Assembly: GCA_902602885.1 (NCBI GenBank)
Contig: CACKSM010000007.1
Coordinates: 1-44,608 of the forward strand
Source: an uncultured Alphaproteobacteria bacterium
GTDB lineage: Bacteria > Pseudomonadota > Alphaproteobacteria > HIMB59 > GCA-002718135
Direction of reading: 5' to 3'
Length of the DNA: 44,608 bases
The position numbers and the translations under genes are program-made. Positions 17,976 to 26,502 of the stretch are shown here, one piece after another. Below the pieces are notes generated by a model. The model was not told the origin of the DNA. It saw nothing but the letters and a program-made list of their open reading frames with translations, and ran no database searches. The stretch's first letter is position 1; each line of letters starts with the position of its first letter.

Positions 17976-18037
17976 GCGCCGGATTCAAAATCCGGTCACT
18001 TCGGTGGTGTGGGTTCGATTCCCTCTACTCCTACCAA
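17976..18037 (+). repeat. attR (copy of the tRNA-Leu 3' part)
   Basis: Identical to 8430-8491. Confidence 0.93.
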
Positions 18038-19192
18038 TTTATCTTCACGCATTATAAAAAACATTAGTAAAGCAATCAAAAACATTATTACGCCTAATGC
18101 ATACATATTAAATGTTAAACCAAAAGCTTCAGCTGAAATTCCAACGACAGCAGGTCCAAATATAGCTCCAACAAAAGCAATACTTGATACATGAGAAATA
18201 GTAACTGGAATTGGATTTTGAGAATTTTTTACTGCCTGTCTAAATACTATGGGCATAACGTTGGAAATTAACATTCCAAAAAGTGTTATTGCTATAAAAA
18301 TAATAATTATATTTTGAGAAAAAATACTTAACACCAATATTGTGGATCCAACCATTGCAAAACATGGACCTACAATTACTTCACCAAGTTTTGTAATTAA
18401 TTTTGATGCAAACATATTACTTATGATCTCACCTAAATTAAAAAAAATAACTATTGAACCGACTAAAAAAATTGGCGCAGAAAGATCAGTAACGAGCCAT
18501 AAAGGTGACCATTGAATTATTATTCCCATAAATGCGATAATACACATGTTAATTGATGCGAACATGATAATTTTATAGTTTGGAATTGAAAATCTAGGAT
18601 TTTTGTTAACTACATCATACTTTACATGCAATCCAAAAAAGTACATTGTCAAAGTTGATATAAAAACAAACAAACCTAAAATAAAAGTAGTATTAACAGG
18701 GTCAATTTCTAAACCTAGACATAAACTAGATATTCCTGCGCCAAAAAGAAATCCAAAATTAAACGATGATTTAAAAATTGGATTAAGAATTTTTTTAGTT
18801 TTTTCTTCTATTATCGCAACTTGTGTAAAAATATTTGGTGCTTGTATGCCAATAGAAATACCCCACAACATAGATACAAAAATAAAAAAATTATAAGAAG
18901 AGAAATAAAAAATAGAAAAAGGAATAAATGCATACAATAGCCTGGCAATAATTAAACAATTTGTGCTTCCTATTTTTGGGAGTAAAAAACGGGTTGTTAG
19001 TTGATTGGTAATTACATTACAAATACCAAAAATAATAAATCCTATAGAAAATTCTGTTTTTGTCATATCAATCAAATCAAAAAGAATTGGTGAATTTACC
19101 ATGAACATACTGAAGGTAAGCGTTGCAAAGAATCCTTGTGAAAAGGTAGCATAAAATGCGGTTTTTAATTCTTTAGTTTCTATATTTTCCAT
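17996..19192 (-). CDS. MFS transporter
   Basis: Multiple TM helices; C-terminal GVEGIEPTPPK is read from antisense tRNA-Leu/attR sequence. Confidence 0.8.
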   Translation of the reverse strand: MENIETKELKTAFYATFSQGFFATLTFSMFMVNSPILFDLIDMTKTEFSIGFIIFGICNVITNQLTTRFLLPKIGSTNCLIIARLLYAFIPFSIFYFSSYNFFIFVSMLWGISIGIQAPNIFTQVAIIEEKTKKILNPIFKSSFNFGFLFGAGISSLCLGLEIDPVNTTFILGLFVFISTLTMYFFGLHVKYDVVNKNPRFSIPNYKIIMFASINMCIIAFMGIIIQWSPLWLVTDLSAPIFLVGSIVIFFNLGEIISNMFASKLITKLGEVIVGPCFAMVGSTILVLSIFSQNIIIIFIAITLFGMLISNVMPIVFRQAVKNSQNPIPVTISHVSSIAFVGAIFGPAVVGISAEAFGLTFNMYALGVIMFLIALLMFFIMREDKLVGVEGIEPTPPK

Positions 19193-19267
19193 GTAGGTAA
19201 TATTTATGATAATTTAGATTTAGTATCATTAATAGTATAAATCAAAATTATAAAAAAAAATAATTAA

Positions 19268-19852
19268 ATGAATTTTCTTAAAAAAACTTACAATTGGACT
19301 TTAGAAAAAGCACAACATAAAAATGCAAAATGGTATTTAAGTTTAATATCATTTGCAGAAAGCTCATTTTTTCCAATTCCACCAGACATATTGTTAATAC
19401 CAATGGCATTAGCTTCCAAAGCAAGGGCTTTGTTTTATGCTTTTATGTGTACACTGTTTTCAGTTCTAGGTGGAATACTAGGATACGCAATAGGATATTT
19501 TTTTTATAATTCATTAGGTATTTATATTGTAGACTTTTATCATTTAGAAAATTCTTTTAATATTTTTGAAAATTATTACAAAGAATTTGGTATATTGATT
19601 GTTCTTGGCGCTGGAATAACTCCATTTCCTTATAAATTTATTACAATTGCGAGTGGTGTATTTGGATTAAATATTTTTTTGTTTATTATTGTTTCTATTA
19701 TTGGTCGAGGATTAAGATTTTTTTTAATTGCAATACTTCTTTATTTTTTTGGTGAAAAAATTAAGTTAATTATTGATAAATATTTTAATATTTTAACTAT
19801 TGTGTTTATTATTTTACTTGTTGGTAGTGTTTTTATAATTAGATTTTTATGA
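19268..19852 (+). CDS. YqaA/DedA-family (SNARE-associated) membrane protein
   Basis: FAESSFFPIPPDILLIPMA motif. Confidence 0.8.
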   Translation: MNFLKKTYNWTLEKAQHKNAKWYLSLISFAESSFFPIPPDILLIPMALASKARALFYAFMCTLFSVLGGILGYAIGYFFYNSLGIYIVDFYHLENSFNIFENYYKEFGILIVLGAGITPFPYKFITIASGVFGLNIFLFIIVSIIGRGLRFFLIAILLYFFGEKIKLIIDKYFNILTIVFIILLVGSVFIIRFL

Positions 19853-20343
19853 TAATTCGTAATTGGACAACACTTTTATTTTTTATTTCGCTTATTTCGA
19901 TATCATCAGCGTTAATTGCAGAATATTTTTTTAATCTTAAGCCATGTGAATTGTGTTTAAAGCAAAGACATCCGTATTATTTAATTTTAATATGTTTAAT
20001 TTTGATATTTTTATTCAAAAATTTAAATAAAATTTGGCTTTATTTAGTTATACAGTTTGCATCAGTTTATGGTCTTTTTTATTCTATATGGCACGTAGGA
20101 GTTGAAAATAAAATTCTTAAAGGACCAGCAGGTTGTTCAGCAATGCTAACTAACAGTGATAATGCTGCAGATCTCAAAGCGCAGATTTTATCAAAGCAGG
20201 TAATTAGTTGTGATGAAGTTATTTGGAGTTTTTATGGAATTTCTGCTGCTTCAATTAATACGCTTGTTTTACTAGTTATTTTTATTTTAAATGCTATTTA
20301 TTTATTTAGAAACTATGGCTCTAAAAAAGAAAAAAACGTCTAA
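19849..20343 (+). CDS. dsbB: Disulfide bond formation protein DsbB
   Basis: PCELCLKQRHPYY and GPAGCSAM cysteine motifs, four TM helices. Confidence 0.85.
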   Translation: MIIRNWTTLLFFISLISISSALIAEYFFNLKPCELCLKQRHPYYLILICLILIFLFKNLNKIWLYLVIQFASVYGLFYSIWHVGVENKILKGPAGCSAMLTNSDNAADLKAQILSKQVISCDEVIWSFYGISAASINTLVLLVIFILNAIYLFRNYGSKKEKNV

Positions 20344-20884
20344 AAAAAAATCTTCGTCAAATAGAACTACTCATAGGGAGATTTTAGAAGAAATTATAAG
20401 AGTCGATCATGCTGGTGAATATGGTGCCACTAAAATATATGATGGTCAAATAGCAGTTTTTGGGAAAAATTCAAAGCTTGGCAAAACTATTCAACATATG
20501 GCTGATCAGGAACAAGAGCATATTGATAAATTTAATGAATTAATATTAGAGCATAGAGTTAGACCAACCGCTCTTTTACCTTTGTGGAATGTTGCGGGTT
20601 ACGCGCTTGGCGCATCCACTGCCTTAATGGGTGAAAAAGCTGCCATGGCATGTACTGTTGCTGTTGAAAAAGTAATTGGTGAACATTACCAAGAACAATT
20701 AGAGCTCTTAGGAGATGACCATAAAGATTTAAAAAAAACAATTTCCAAATTCCGAGATGATGAACTTGAACATCATGATATTGGAATAGAACATGATGCA
20801 GAAAGTGCGCCAGGGTATAAAATTATGTCAAAAGTAATAGAACTTGGATGTAAAACGGCAATCGCTATATCAAAAAAAATTTAA
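20291..20884 (+). CDS. coq7: Demethoxyubiquinone hydroxylase Coq7
   Basis: EIIRVDHAGEYGA, EQEHID, DELEHHDIG di-iron motifs. Confidence 0.92.
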   Translation: MLFIYLETMALKKKKTSKKKSSSNRTTHREILEEIIRVDHAGEYGATKIYDGQIAVFGKNSKLGKTIQHMADQEQEHIDKFNELILEHRVRPTALLPLWNVAGYALGASTALMGEKAAMACTVAVEKVIGEHYQEQLELLGDDHKDLKKTISKFRDDELEHHDIGIEHDAESAPGYKIMSKVIELGCKTAIAISKKI

Positions 20885-21435
20885 TTTTCTAATTCTGTAT
20901 CCCAATATAAATAGTCTCTCCAAGTCTCATGCAAAAAATTAGGAGGGAAATTTCTACCATTATTTTGTAATTGAATTGACGATGGTCGAAGAGGTTTTTT
21001 AAAAAGTTTCATATCTGTATTCTGTATAAGTTTTCTTCCTTTTTTTAAATTACAGGATGTGCACGCAGAGACAACATTTTCCCAAGTAGTTTTTCCATTC
21101 AGACATTTAGGAACTAGATGGTCAAATGTTAGTTCGTTTGCAGGAAAACGATTGGTACAATACTGACAAGTAAAATTATCTCTCAAAAAAACGTTAAAAC
21201 GTGTAAAAGCAGGTCTTCGTTGTGGAGTAACATAATCTTTTAAAGCTATTACACTTGGTAACTTAAAAGTAAGATTTGGAGAATGAACTTCTTGTTCGTA
21301 ATTTTCGATTACTGAAACTCTTTCTAGAAAAACGGCTTTGATGGCATCTTGCCATGAACATAAAGAAAGTGGGTAATAAGATAGCGGCCGAAAATCAGCA
21401 TTAAGAACCAAAGCTGGATTTTCTGCGGTACTCAT
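20881..21435 (-). CDS. HNH endonuclease
   Basis: CQYC...LTFDHLVPKCLNG...NVVSACTSCNLKKG. Confidence 0.88.
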   Translation of the reverse strand: MSTAENPALVLNADFRPLSYYPLSLCSWQDAIKAVFLERVSVIENYEQEVHSPNLTFKLPSVIALKDYVTPQRRPAFTRFNVFLRDNFTCQYCTNRFPANELTFDHLVPKCLNGKTTWENVVSACTSCNLKKGRKLIQNTDMKLFKKPLRPSSIQLQNNGRNFPPNFLHETWRDYLYWDTELEN

Positions 21436-21499
21436 TTTAGTTTCTACTCACCCAAGTCATAATATTCAGATAGTAATATAATATGAAGATTCGATTACT

Positions 21500-22174
21500 T
21501 TAAATATTTTTTTTAATAAAATTTTGGAAAAAAGTTATTGTTTCTTGTGACATTGTATGCTCGTCAGTTTTAATAAGATAATTTTCATAATTGTAGTTAT
21601 ACTTTTTTAAGACTTCAAGTGACTCGTTGTAATTGGAAATAGGCAAAACAGCATCTTGAGCTCCATGAGAAATAAAAATTGGTGTTTTTAAAAATGCATT
21701 ATTAGGCTTATGCTCTTTTGATATAATTCTTGAAGATATAAGTGCTAAGCCTGCCAACTGATTTTGAAGTATTTGCCCAAGTTCAAATGCCATCATACCT
21801 CCTTGAGAAAAACCCATAACAAAACAATCGGTCATTTTTAAATTTAAATTTTCTAATAAAAGAGAAATAGAGTTATAAATTTTTTCAACATTCTCAAAAA
21901 TTTTCTTTTTGGCTACATCATATTCTTTTACACCAGCATTAGAAATATGAGTGCCATTGAGATATAATTGAAACCATTCATGCCCCATAGGATAATCTTG
22001 AATTGTATCTGGTGCATTTAAAGCAACATATTTCATCCCAAATTCATCTTGATCAATTAAATTTGCAATTTGAATAAAATTAGTAGCGTTATCTCCATAT
22101 CCATGAAGCATAATCATCAATTTTTTTGGATTTTGATGTTTAGTAATTGACGGGCCTTTTAAAATATCAACCAT
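21500..22174 (-). CDS. Phospholipase/carboxylesterase family alpha/beta hydrolase
   Basis: MLHGYGD and GFSQGGMM motifs. Confidence 0.85.
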   Translation of the reverse strand: MVDILKGPSITKHQNPKKLMIMLHGYGDNATNFIQIANLIDQDEFGMKYVALNAPDTIQDYPMGHEWFQLYLNGTHISNAGVKEYDVAKKKIFENVEKIYNSISLLLENLNLKMTDCFVMGFSQGGMMAFELGQILQNQLAGLALISSRIISKEHKPNNAFLKTPIFISHGAQDAVLPISNYNESLEVLKKYNYNYENYLIKTDEHTMSQETITFFQNFIKKNI

Positions 22175-22236
22175 AATAAAACACTTTATTCAAGTTATCT
22201 TGTTTCATAGAATAAAAGTTTTATATAGATATTATT

Positions 22237-22431
22237 ATGAGCACAATGCAAATAATACTTGTCTTTTTCATGGCAGCAACTCTAGCAGTTGTTGTTGTTG
22301 GTGTTATTGCCATGGCAGTAAATGGAAAGCTTAACAAAAATCACAGCAATAAACTAATGCGGTTGAGAGTACTATTTCAGGCAATTGCTATATTTGTCTT
22401 TGTTGTAATTGTTTGGTTAGCTAGAAATTAG
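22237..22431 (+). CDS. HIG1-domain twin transmembrane protein
   Basis: Two TM helices with NKLMRLRVLFQ. Confidence 0.8.
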   Translation: MSTMQIILVFFMAATLAVVVVGVIAMAVNGKLNKNHSNKLMRLRVLFQAIAIFVFVVIVWLARN

Positions 22432-22486
22432 CAAATTAGAGTCTAGAAATATTTCATAATATTTAGTATATAGTTGCCAGGTTTAA

Positions 22487-22669
22487 ATGGGCATTCACTT
22501 TAATCACAAATCTAAAGCGGGAGACCGCAAAATGCAGAAAGAGCTTAAACTAAAAATGAAAGCTGAGGAACGCAAAAGAAAACGTGAAGAGCAAGAAAAG
22601 CTTAAAATGGAAGAGGAAATGCGTAAACTGGAAGAACTTACAAGACCTGATAAAGAAGAAAATCGGTAA
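22487..22669 (+). CDS. Hypothetical charged coiled-coil protein
   Basis: Short K/E-rich ORF. Confidence 0.5.
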   Translation: MGIHFNHKSKAGDRKMQKELKLKMKAEERKRKREEQEKLKMEEEMRKLEELTRPDKEENR

Positions 22670-22705
22670 TAGCAGATATTAATTTATAAAAATTTTTAAA
22701 ATTTA

Positions 22706-23521
22706 CTAACTGGGTAAAGGATAATGTTCGGCTATAAATTTCTTTAGAATTTCTAATGTTTGATCTGCTTCTTCTAGGAGCATCATATGACCACAATCTT
22801 CAATGATCTTTACTTCTGATCCTTTAATATAATCAGCAAGAATTTTTCCATCTTTTAAACGGCACATTCTATCTTGTGCACCTAATATAGAAAGAGTAGG
22901 TAAATCCAATTTCTTAGCAACCTCAGGTCCATTTTTATAATTATCACATGCTCTAAAATCAACACCTAGAGTATCTTTAATTTCTTTATTTTGAACAATC
23001 ATGGAACCAACATTTAGGTGATATAAACCTGGAACAGGATGGCCTCCAAAATGTCCTGCAGGCCCGTGCGCAAAATCCATCATAAGATCAACGGCCTTAG
23101 GATTACTCTCTTCAGCAAGCCTTAATAGTTCAGGATTCATTGGAATTGCAGATGCGCCACCCATAAGAGTTAACGTTTTAATTTTTTCTGGGTGTTGAGC
23201 AACACATTCCATTGTTACAAGACATCCTTGGGAATGTCCAACTAGTGAAGCTTCTTTACATCCAACTGCTCCAATTACATCACCAACCCAGTTTCCCATT
23301 TCTTCAATAGTTTTTAGACTTTCACCAGAAGAAAGTCCGTGACCTGGTAAATCAACGGCTAAAACGCTGTATCCACGAAATGCAAAGTAGCGTGTTTGTA
23401 AAACCCAAACCATGTGACTTAGTCCACTACCGTGAACGAAGATTATAAGAGGTTTGTTTTTATCAAAAGGTCTGCCTCCAGTGGAGGCAAACGTATCAAT
23501 TCCGCGAACTTTAAACTTCAT
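22706..23521 (-). CDS. Alpha/beta hydrolase
   Basis: VHGSGLSH, GHSQGC, DCGHMMLLE motifs. Confidence 0.85.
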   Translation of the reverse strand: MKFKVRGIDTFASTGGRPFDKNKPLIIFVHGSGLSHMVWVLQTRYFAFRGYSVLAVDLPGHGLSSGESLKTIEEMGNWVGDVIGAVGCKEASLVGHSQGCLVTMECVAQHPEKIKTLTLMGGASAIPMNPELLRLAEESNPKAVDLMMDFAHGPAGHFGGHPVPGLYHLNVGSMIVQNKEIKDTLGVDFRACDNYKNGPEVAKKLDLPTLSILGAQDRMCRLKDGKILADYIKGSEVKIIEDCGHMMLLEEADQTLEILKKFIAEHYPLPS

Positions 23522-24832
23522 TTATTTGTTTGCAACTAAACGAGGTTTTTTTGCAGCTCTAAATCCATCTTCGAAATCATTTACGATATCTTCAAAGTCT
23601 TCTAGGCCAACAGACAATCTAATCATATCATGAGATAGTCCAGCAAATTTTAAAGTTGCCTCATCCATTTGTGAGTGCGTTGCAGATGCTGGATGTATAA
23701 CTAGTGTTCTCGCGTCACCTACATTTGCTAAATGAGATGCAAGCTTAACATTATTAATGAAAGCTGCACCTGCTTCTTTCCCACCTTTAATTCCAAAGGC
23801 AATCATTGATCCAGTTCCTTTAGGAAGAATTTTTTCTGCTAGTTCCTTATCAGGATGTCCTGGTGCACTTGCATGGGATACCCAAGCGACACTTTCATGA
23901 TTAGATAAATACTCAACCATCTTTAAAGCATTGGAGCAATGTTTTTCCATACGAAGAGAAAGAGTTTCAAGTCCGTGTAAAATGTTCCATGCATTTTGAG
24001 GAGCTAAGCAAGGTCCCATGTCTCTCATTCCTTCAGCTCTTGCCATCATTGTAAACGCTGTTGGGCCAAATTCTTCTGCAAATGACAATCCATGATAGCC
24101 TTCATAAGGTTCTGTCATTGAAGGAAACTTATCATTTTGCATCCAATCAAATGTTCCACCTTCAACTAAAATACCAGCCATAGAAGAACCATTACCACTC
24201 ATCCATTTAGTTAAAGAGTGAACTACAAGGTCAGCTCCGTGTTCAAAAGGTCTACACAAATAAGGAGTTTGATACGTACTATCAATTATTAGTGGGATAC
24301 CTGCTTCTTTTGCTATGTTTGAAACTTCAGGCATATTCATCAATTCATTACCAGGATTACCAACAAGCTCACCAAAAATACCTTTGGTATTTGGTTGAAT
24401 TGCTTTTTTAAAACCTTCTGTATCTCTTGGTTTTACAAAAGTTGTTTTAATACCAAACTTAGGAAGCGTTAATCTAAATAAATTTACAGTTCCACCGTAA
24501 AGCTGAGAAGAAACAACCATGTGATCACCGGCGTTACAAAGGGTCATAATAGTTAAAAATATTGCGCTCATTCCAGATGCAGTTGCAAGAGCAGCTGTTC
24601 CTCCTTCAAGTGCACAAACTCTTTCTTCAAGGACTTGTACTGTTGGGTTGGACATACGACTATAAATATGACCACCTCTTTCTAAATTAAAAAGTGCTGC
24701 CGCATGATCAACATCATCAAACATATATGAAGTTGTTTGATAAATTGGTACTTGCCTTGAGCCAGCGTTTTTACTTGGTTGATAACCAGCGTGTAGACTT
24801 AGTGTGTCAAATTTATAAGTTTTTGGATCCAT
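23522..24832 (-). CDS. O-acetylhomoserine aminocarboxypropyltransferase / Cys-Met metabolism PLP enzyme
   Basis: VHSLTKWMSGNG PLP-lysine motif, YSRMSNPT. Confidence 0.88.
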   Translation of the reverse strand: MDPKTYKFDTLSLHAGYQPSKNAGSRQVPIYQTTSYMFDDVDHAAALFNLERGGHIYSRMSNPTVQVLEERVCALEGGTAALATASGMSAIFLTIMTLCNAGDHMVVSSQLYGGTVNLFRLTLPKFGIKTTFVKPRDTEGFKKAIQPNTKGIFGELVGNPGNELMNMPEVSNIAKEAGIPLIIDSTYQTPYLCRPFEHGADLVVHSLTKWMSGNGSSMAGILVEGGTFDWMQNDKFPSMTEPYEGYHGLSFAEEFGPTAFTMMARAEGMRDMGPCLAPQNAWNILHGLETLSLRMEKHCSNALKMVEYLSNHESVAWVSHASAPGHPDKELAEKILPKGTGSMIAFGIKGGKEAGAAFINNVKLASHLANVGDARTLVIHPASATHSQMDEATLKFAGLSHDMIRLSVGLEDFEDIVNDFEDGFRAAKKPRLVANK

Positions 24833-26464
24833 TTATAACTCCTTTGCTTTTGTTCTTAATTCAAACTTTTGTATCTTCCCAGTTGATGTTTTTGGTAATT
24901 CACCAAAGATTACATGCTTTGGTCTTTTAAATCCAGCCATATTTTCTTTGCAAAACTGAATTATATCATCTTCTGTGGCATTTTTTCCAGGAGCTAGTTC
25001 TACAAAAGCACATGGTGTTTCACCCCACTTATCATCTGGCTTGGCAACTACTGCAACCAAGGAAACAGCTGGGTGTTTAGCAACAACATTTTCCACTTCC
25101 ACAGATGAAATATTTTCTCCTCCAGAAATTATGATATCTTTCGACCTATCTTTTATTTGAATATATCCATCAGGATAGACTACAGCTAAATCACCAGAGT
25201 GAAACCATCCTTTTTTCATAGATGTTTCAGTTGCCTCTTTATTTTTGTAATATCCTTTCATTACAACATTTCCTCGAATTAAAATCTCTCCCATGGTTTC
25301 TCCATCCATTGGAACTTTTTCATAAGTCTCTGGATCTGCTACACAAACTTCTTCAGTGTTTGGATAACGAACACCTTGTCTTGCTTTAATATCAGCTTTT
25401 TTAGATTTTGATTGTGATTCCCATTCTTCATTCCAAGCACACTGAAGAATATGACCGTATGTTTCAGTTAATCCATATACGTGCATAACTTCAAAACCTA
25501 AGTTATCCATCTTTTCAAGTATTGCACTCGTTGGTGGAGCCCCAGCAGTTAATACGTATACTTTATGATTTATTTCTTTTTTATCTTTCTCATCTGCGTT
25601 AGCAATTAAACTTAAAACTATAGGAGCACCTCCAAAATGAGTTACTTTATATTTATCTATTAAGTTATAAATATCTTTTGCAACAATGTATCTGCAGCAA
25701 ATAATCTTTGCATGTATTAAAGCAGCTGTCCAAGGATACCCCCATCCGTTACAGTGGAACATTGGAACTGTATAAAGAAATGTTAATTTATTAGGCATGT
25801 TCCATGCCGTAACACTTCCTGTTGACATTAAATATGATCCACGGTGGTGATACACAACGCCTTTTGGTTTACCAGTTGTACCTGATGTATAGCTTAGTGA
25901 GATTGCTTGCCATTCATCTTTAGGTAAAGACCAATTATAATTATCATCACCTGTTTGTAAAAATTCTTCATATGTCATTTCTCCAATTTTTTCACCCTCA
26001 CCATCTTTAAAAACTGCCTGATCATCATGAATGTCAATAATAGGAATATTCTTCCCATATATTTTTAAAGCCTTTTTCATTGTAGGTGAAAATTGAGTAT
26101 CAGTTATAAGAAGTTTTGCATCACTATGATCTAGAATATACGCAATTGTATCTGCATCAAGTCTAGTATTGATCGTATTAATAACGCCGCCAGTCATTGG
26201 GATAGAATAATGTGCTTCGAATAATTCTGGAGTATTTGCCGCTATGATTGAAACGGTACTTCCTTTTGTAATTCCTTTTTTTGCTAATGCACTAGCAAAC
26301 TTGGTACATCGATTATAGGTTTCAAGCCAAGTGTAACTTCTTTTTCCATAAACTAAAGAGTCATAGTTTGGATAAATATCTTTCACGCGAGTTATAAAAC
26401 TTAATGGTGATAGTGGAACAAAATTGGCTGAATTTTTATCTAGGTTTGTATCAAAATTACTCAT
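24833..26464 (-). CDS. Acyl-CoA synthetase (AMP-binding)
   Basis: SYTSGTTGKPKGV, YGLTET, WFHSGDL, KTSTGKIQK motifs. Confidence 0.92.
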   Translation of the reverse strand: MSNFDTNLDKNSANFVPLSPLSFITRVKDIYPNYDSLVYGKRSYTWLETYNRCTKFASALAKKGITKGSTVSIIAANTPELFEAHYSIPMTGGVINTINTRLDADTIAYILDHSDAKLLITDTQFSPTMKKALKIYGKNIPIIDIHDDQAVFKDGEGEKIGEMTYEEFLQTGDDNYNWSLPKDEWQAISLSYTSGTTGKPKGVVYHHRGSYLMSTGSVTAWNMPNKLTFLYTVPMFHCNGWGYPWTAALIHAKIICCRYIVAKDIYNLIDKYKVTHFGGAPIVLSLIANADEKDKKEINHKVYVLTAGAPPTSAILEKMDNLGFEVMHVYGLTETYGHILQCAWNEEWESQSKSKKADIKARQGVRYPNTEEVCVADPETYEKVPMDGETMGEILIRGNVVMKGYYKNKEATETSMKKGWFHSGDLAVVYPDGYIQIKDRSKDIIISGGENISSVEVENVVAKHPAVSLVAVVAKPDDKWGETPCAFVELAPGKNATEDDIIQFCKENMAGFKRPKHVIFGELPKTSTGKIQKFELRTKAKEL

Positions 26465-26502
26465 CTGTTTCCTAAAAGGATCAAATACTACAAGAAATTA
26501 AT

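Larger units (their letters stand above)
8430..18037. mobile_element. Integrative element at tRNA-Leu (satellite/plasmid-like, ~9.55 kb)
   Basis: 62-bp direct repeats at both ends (8430-8491, 17976-18037), tyrosine integrase next to the tRNA, replication genes and orphan cargo inside. Confidence 0.92.
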
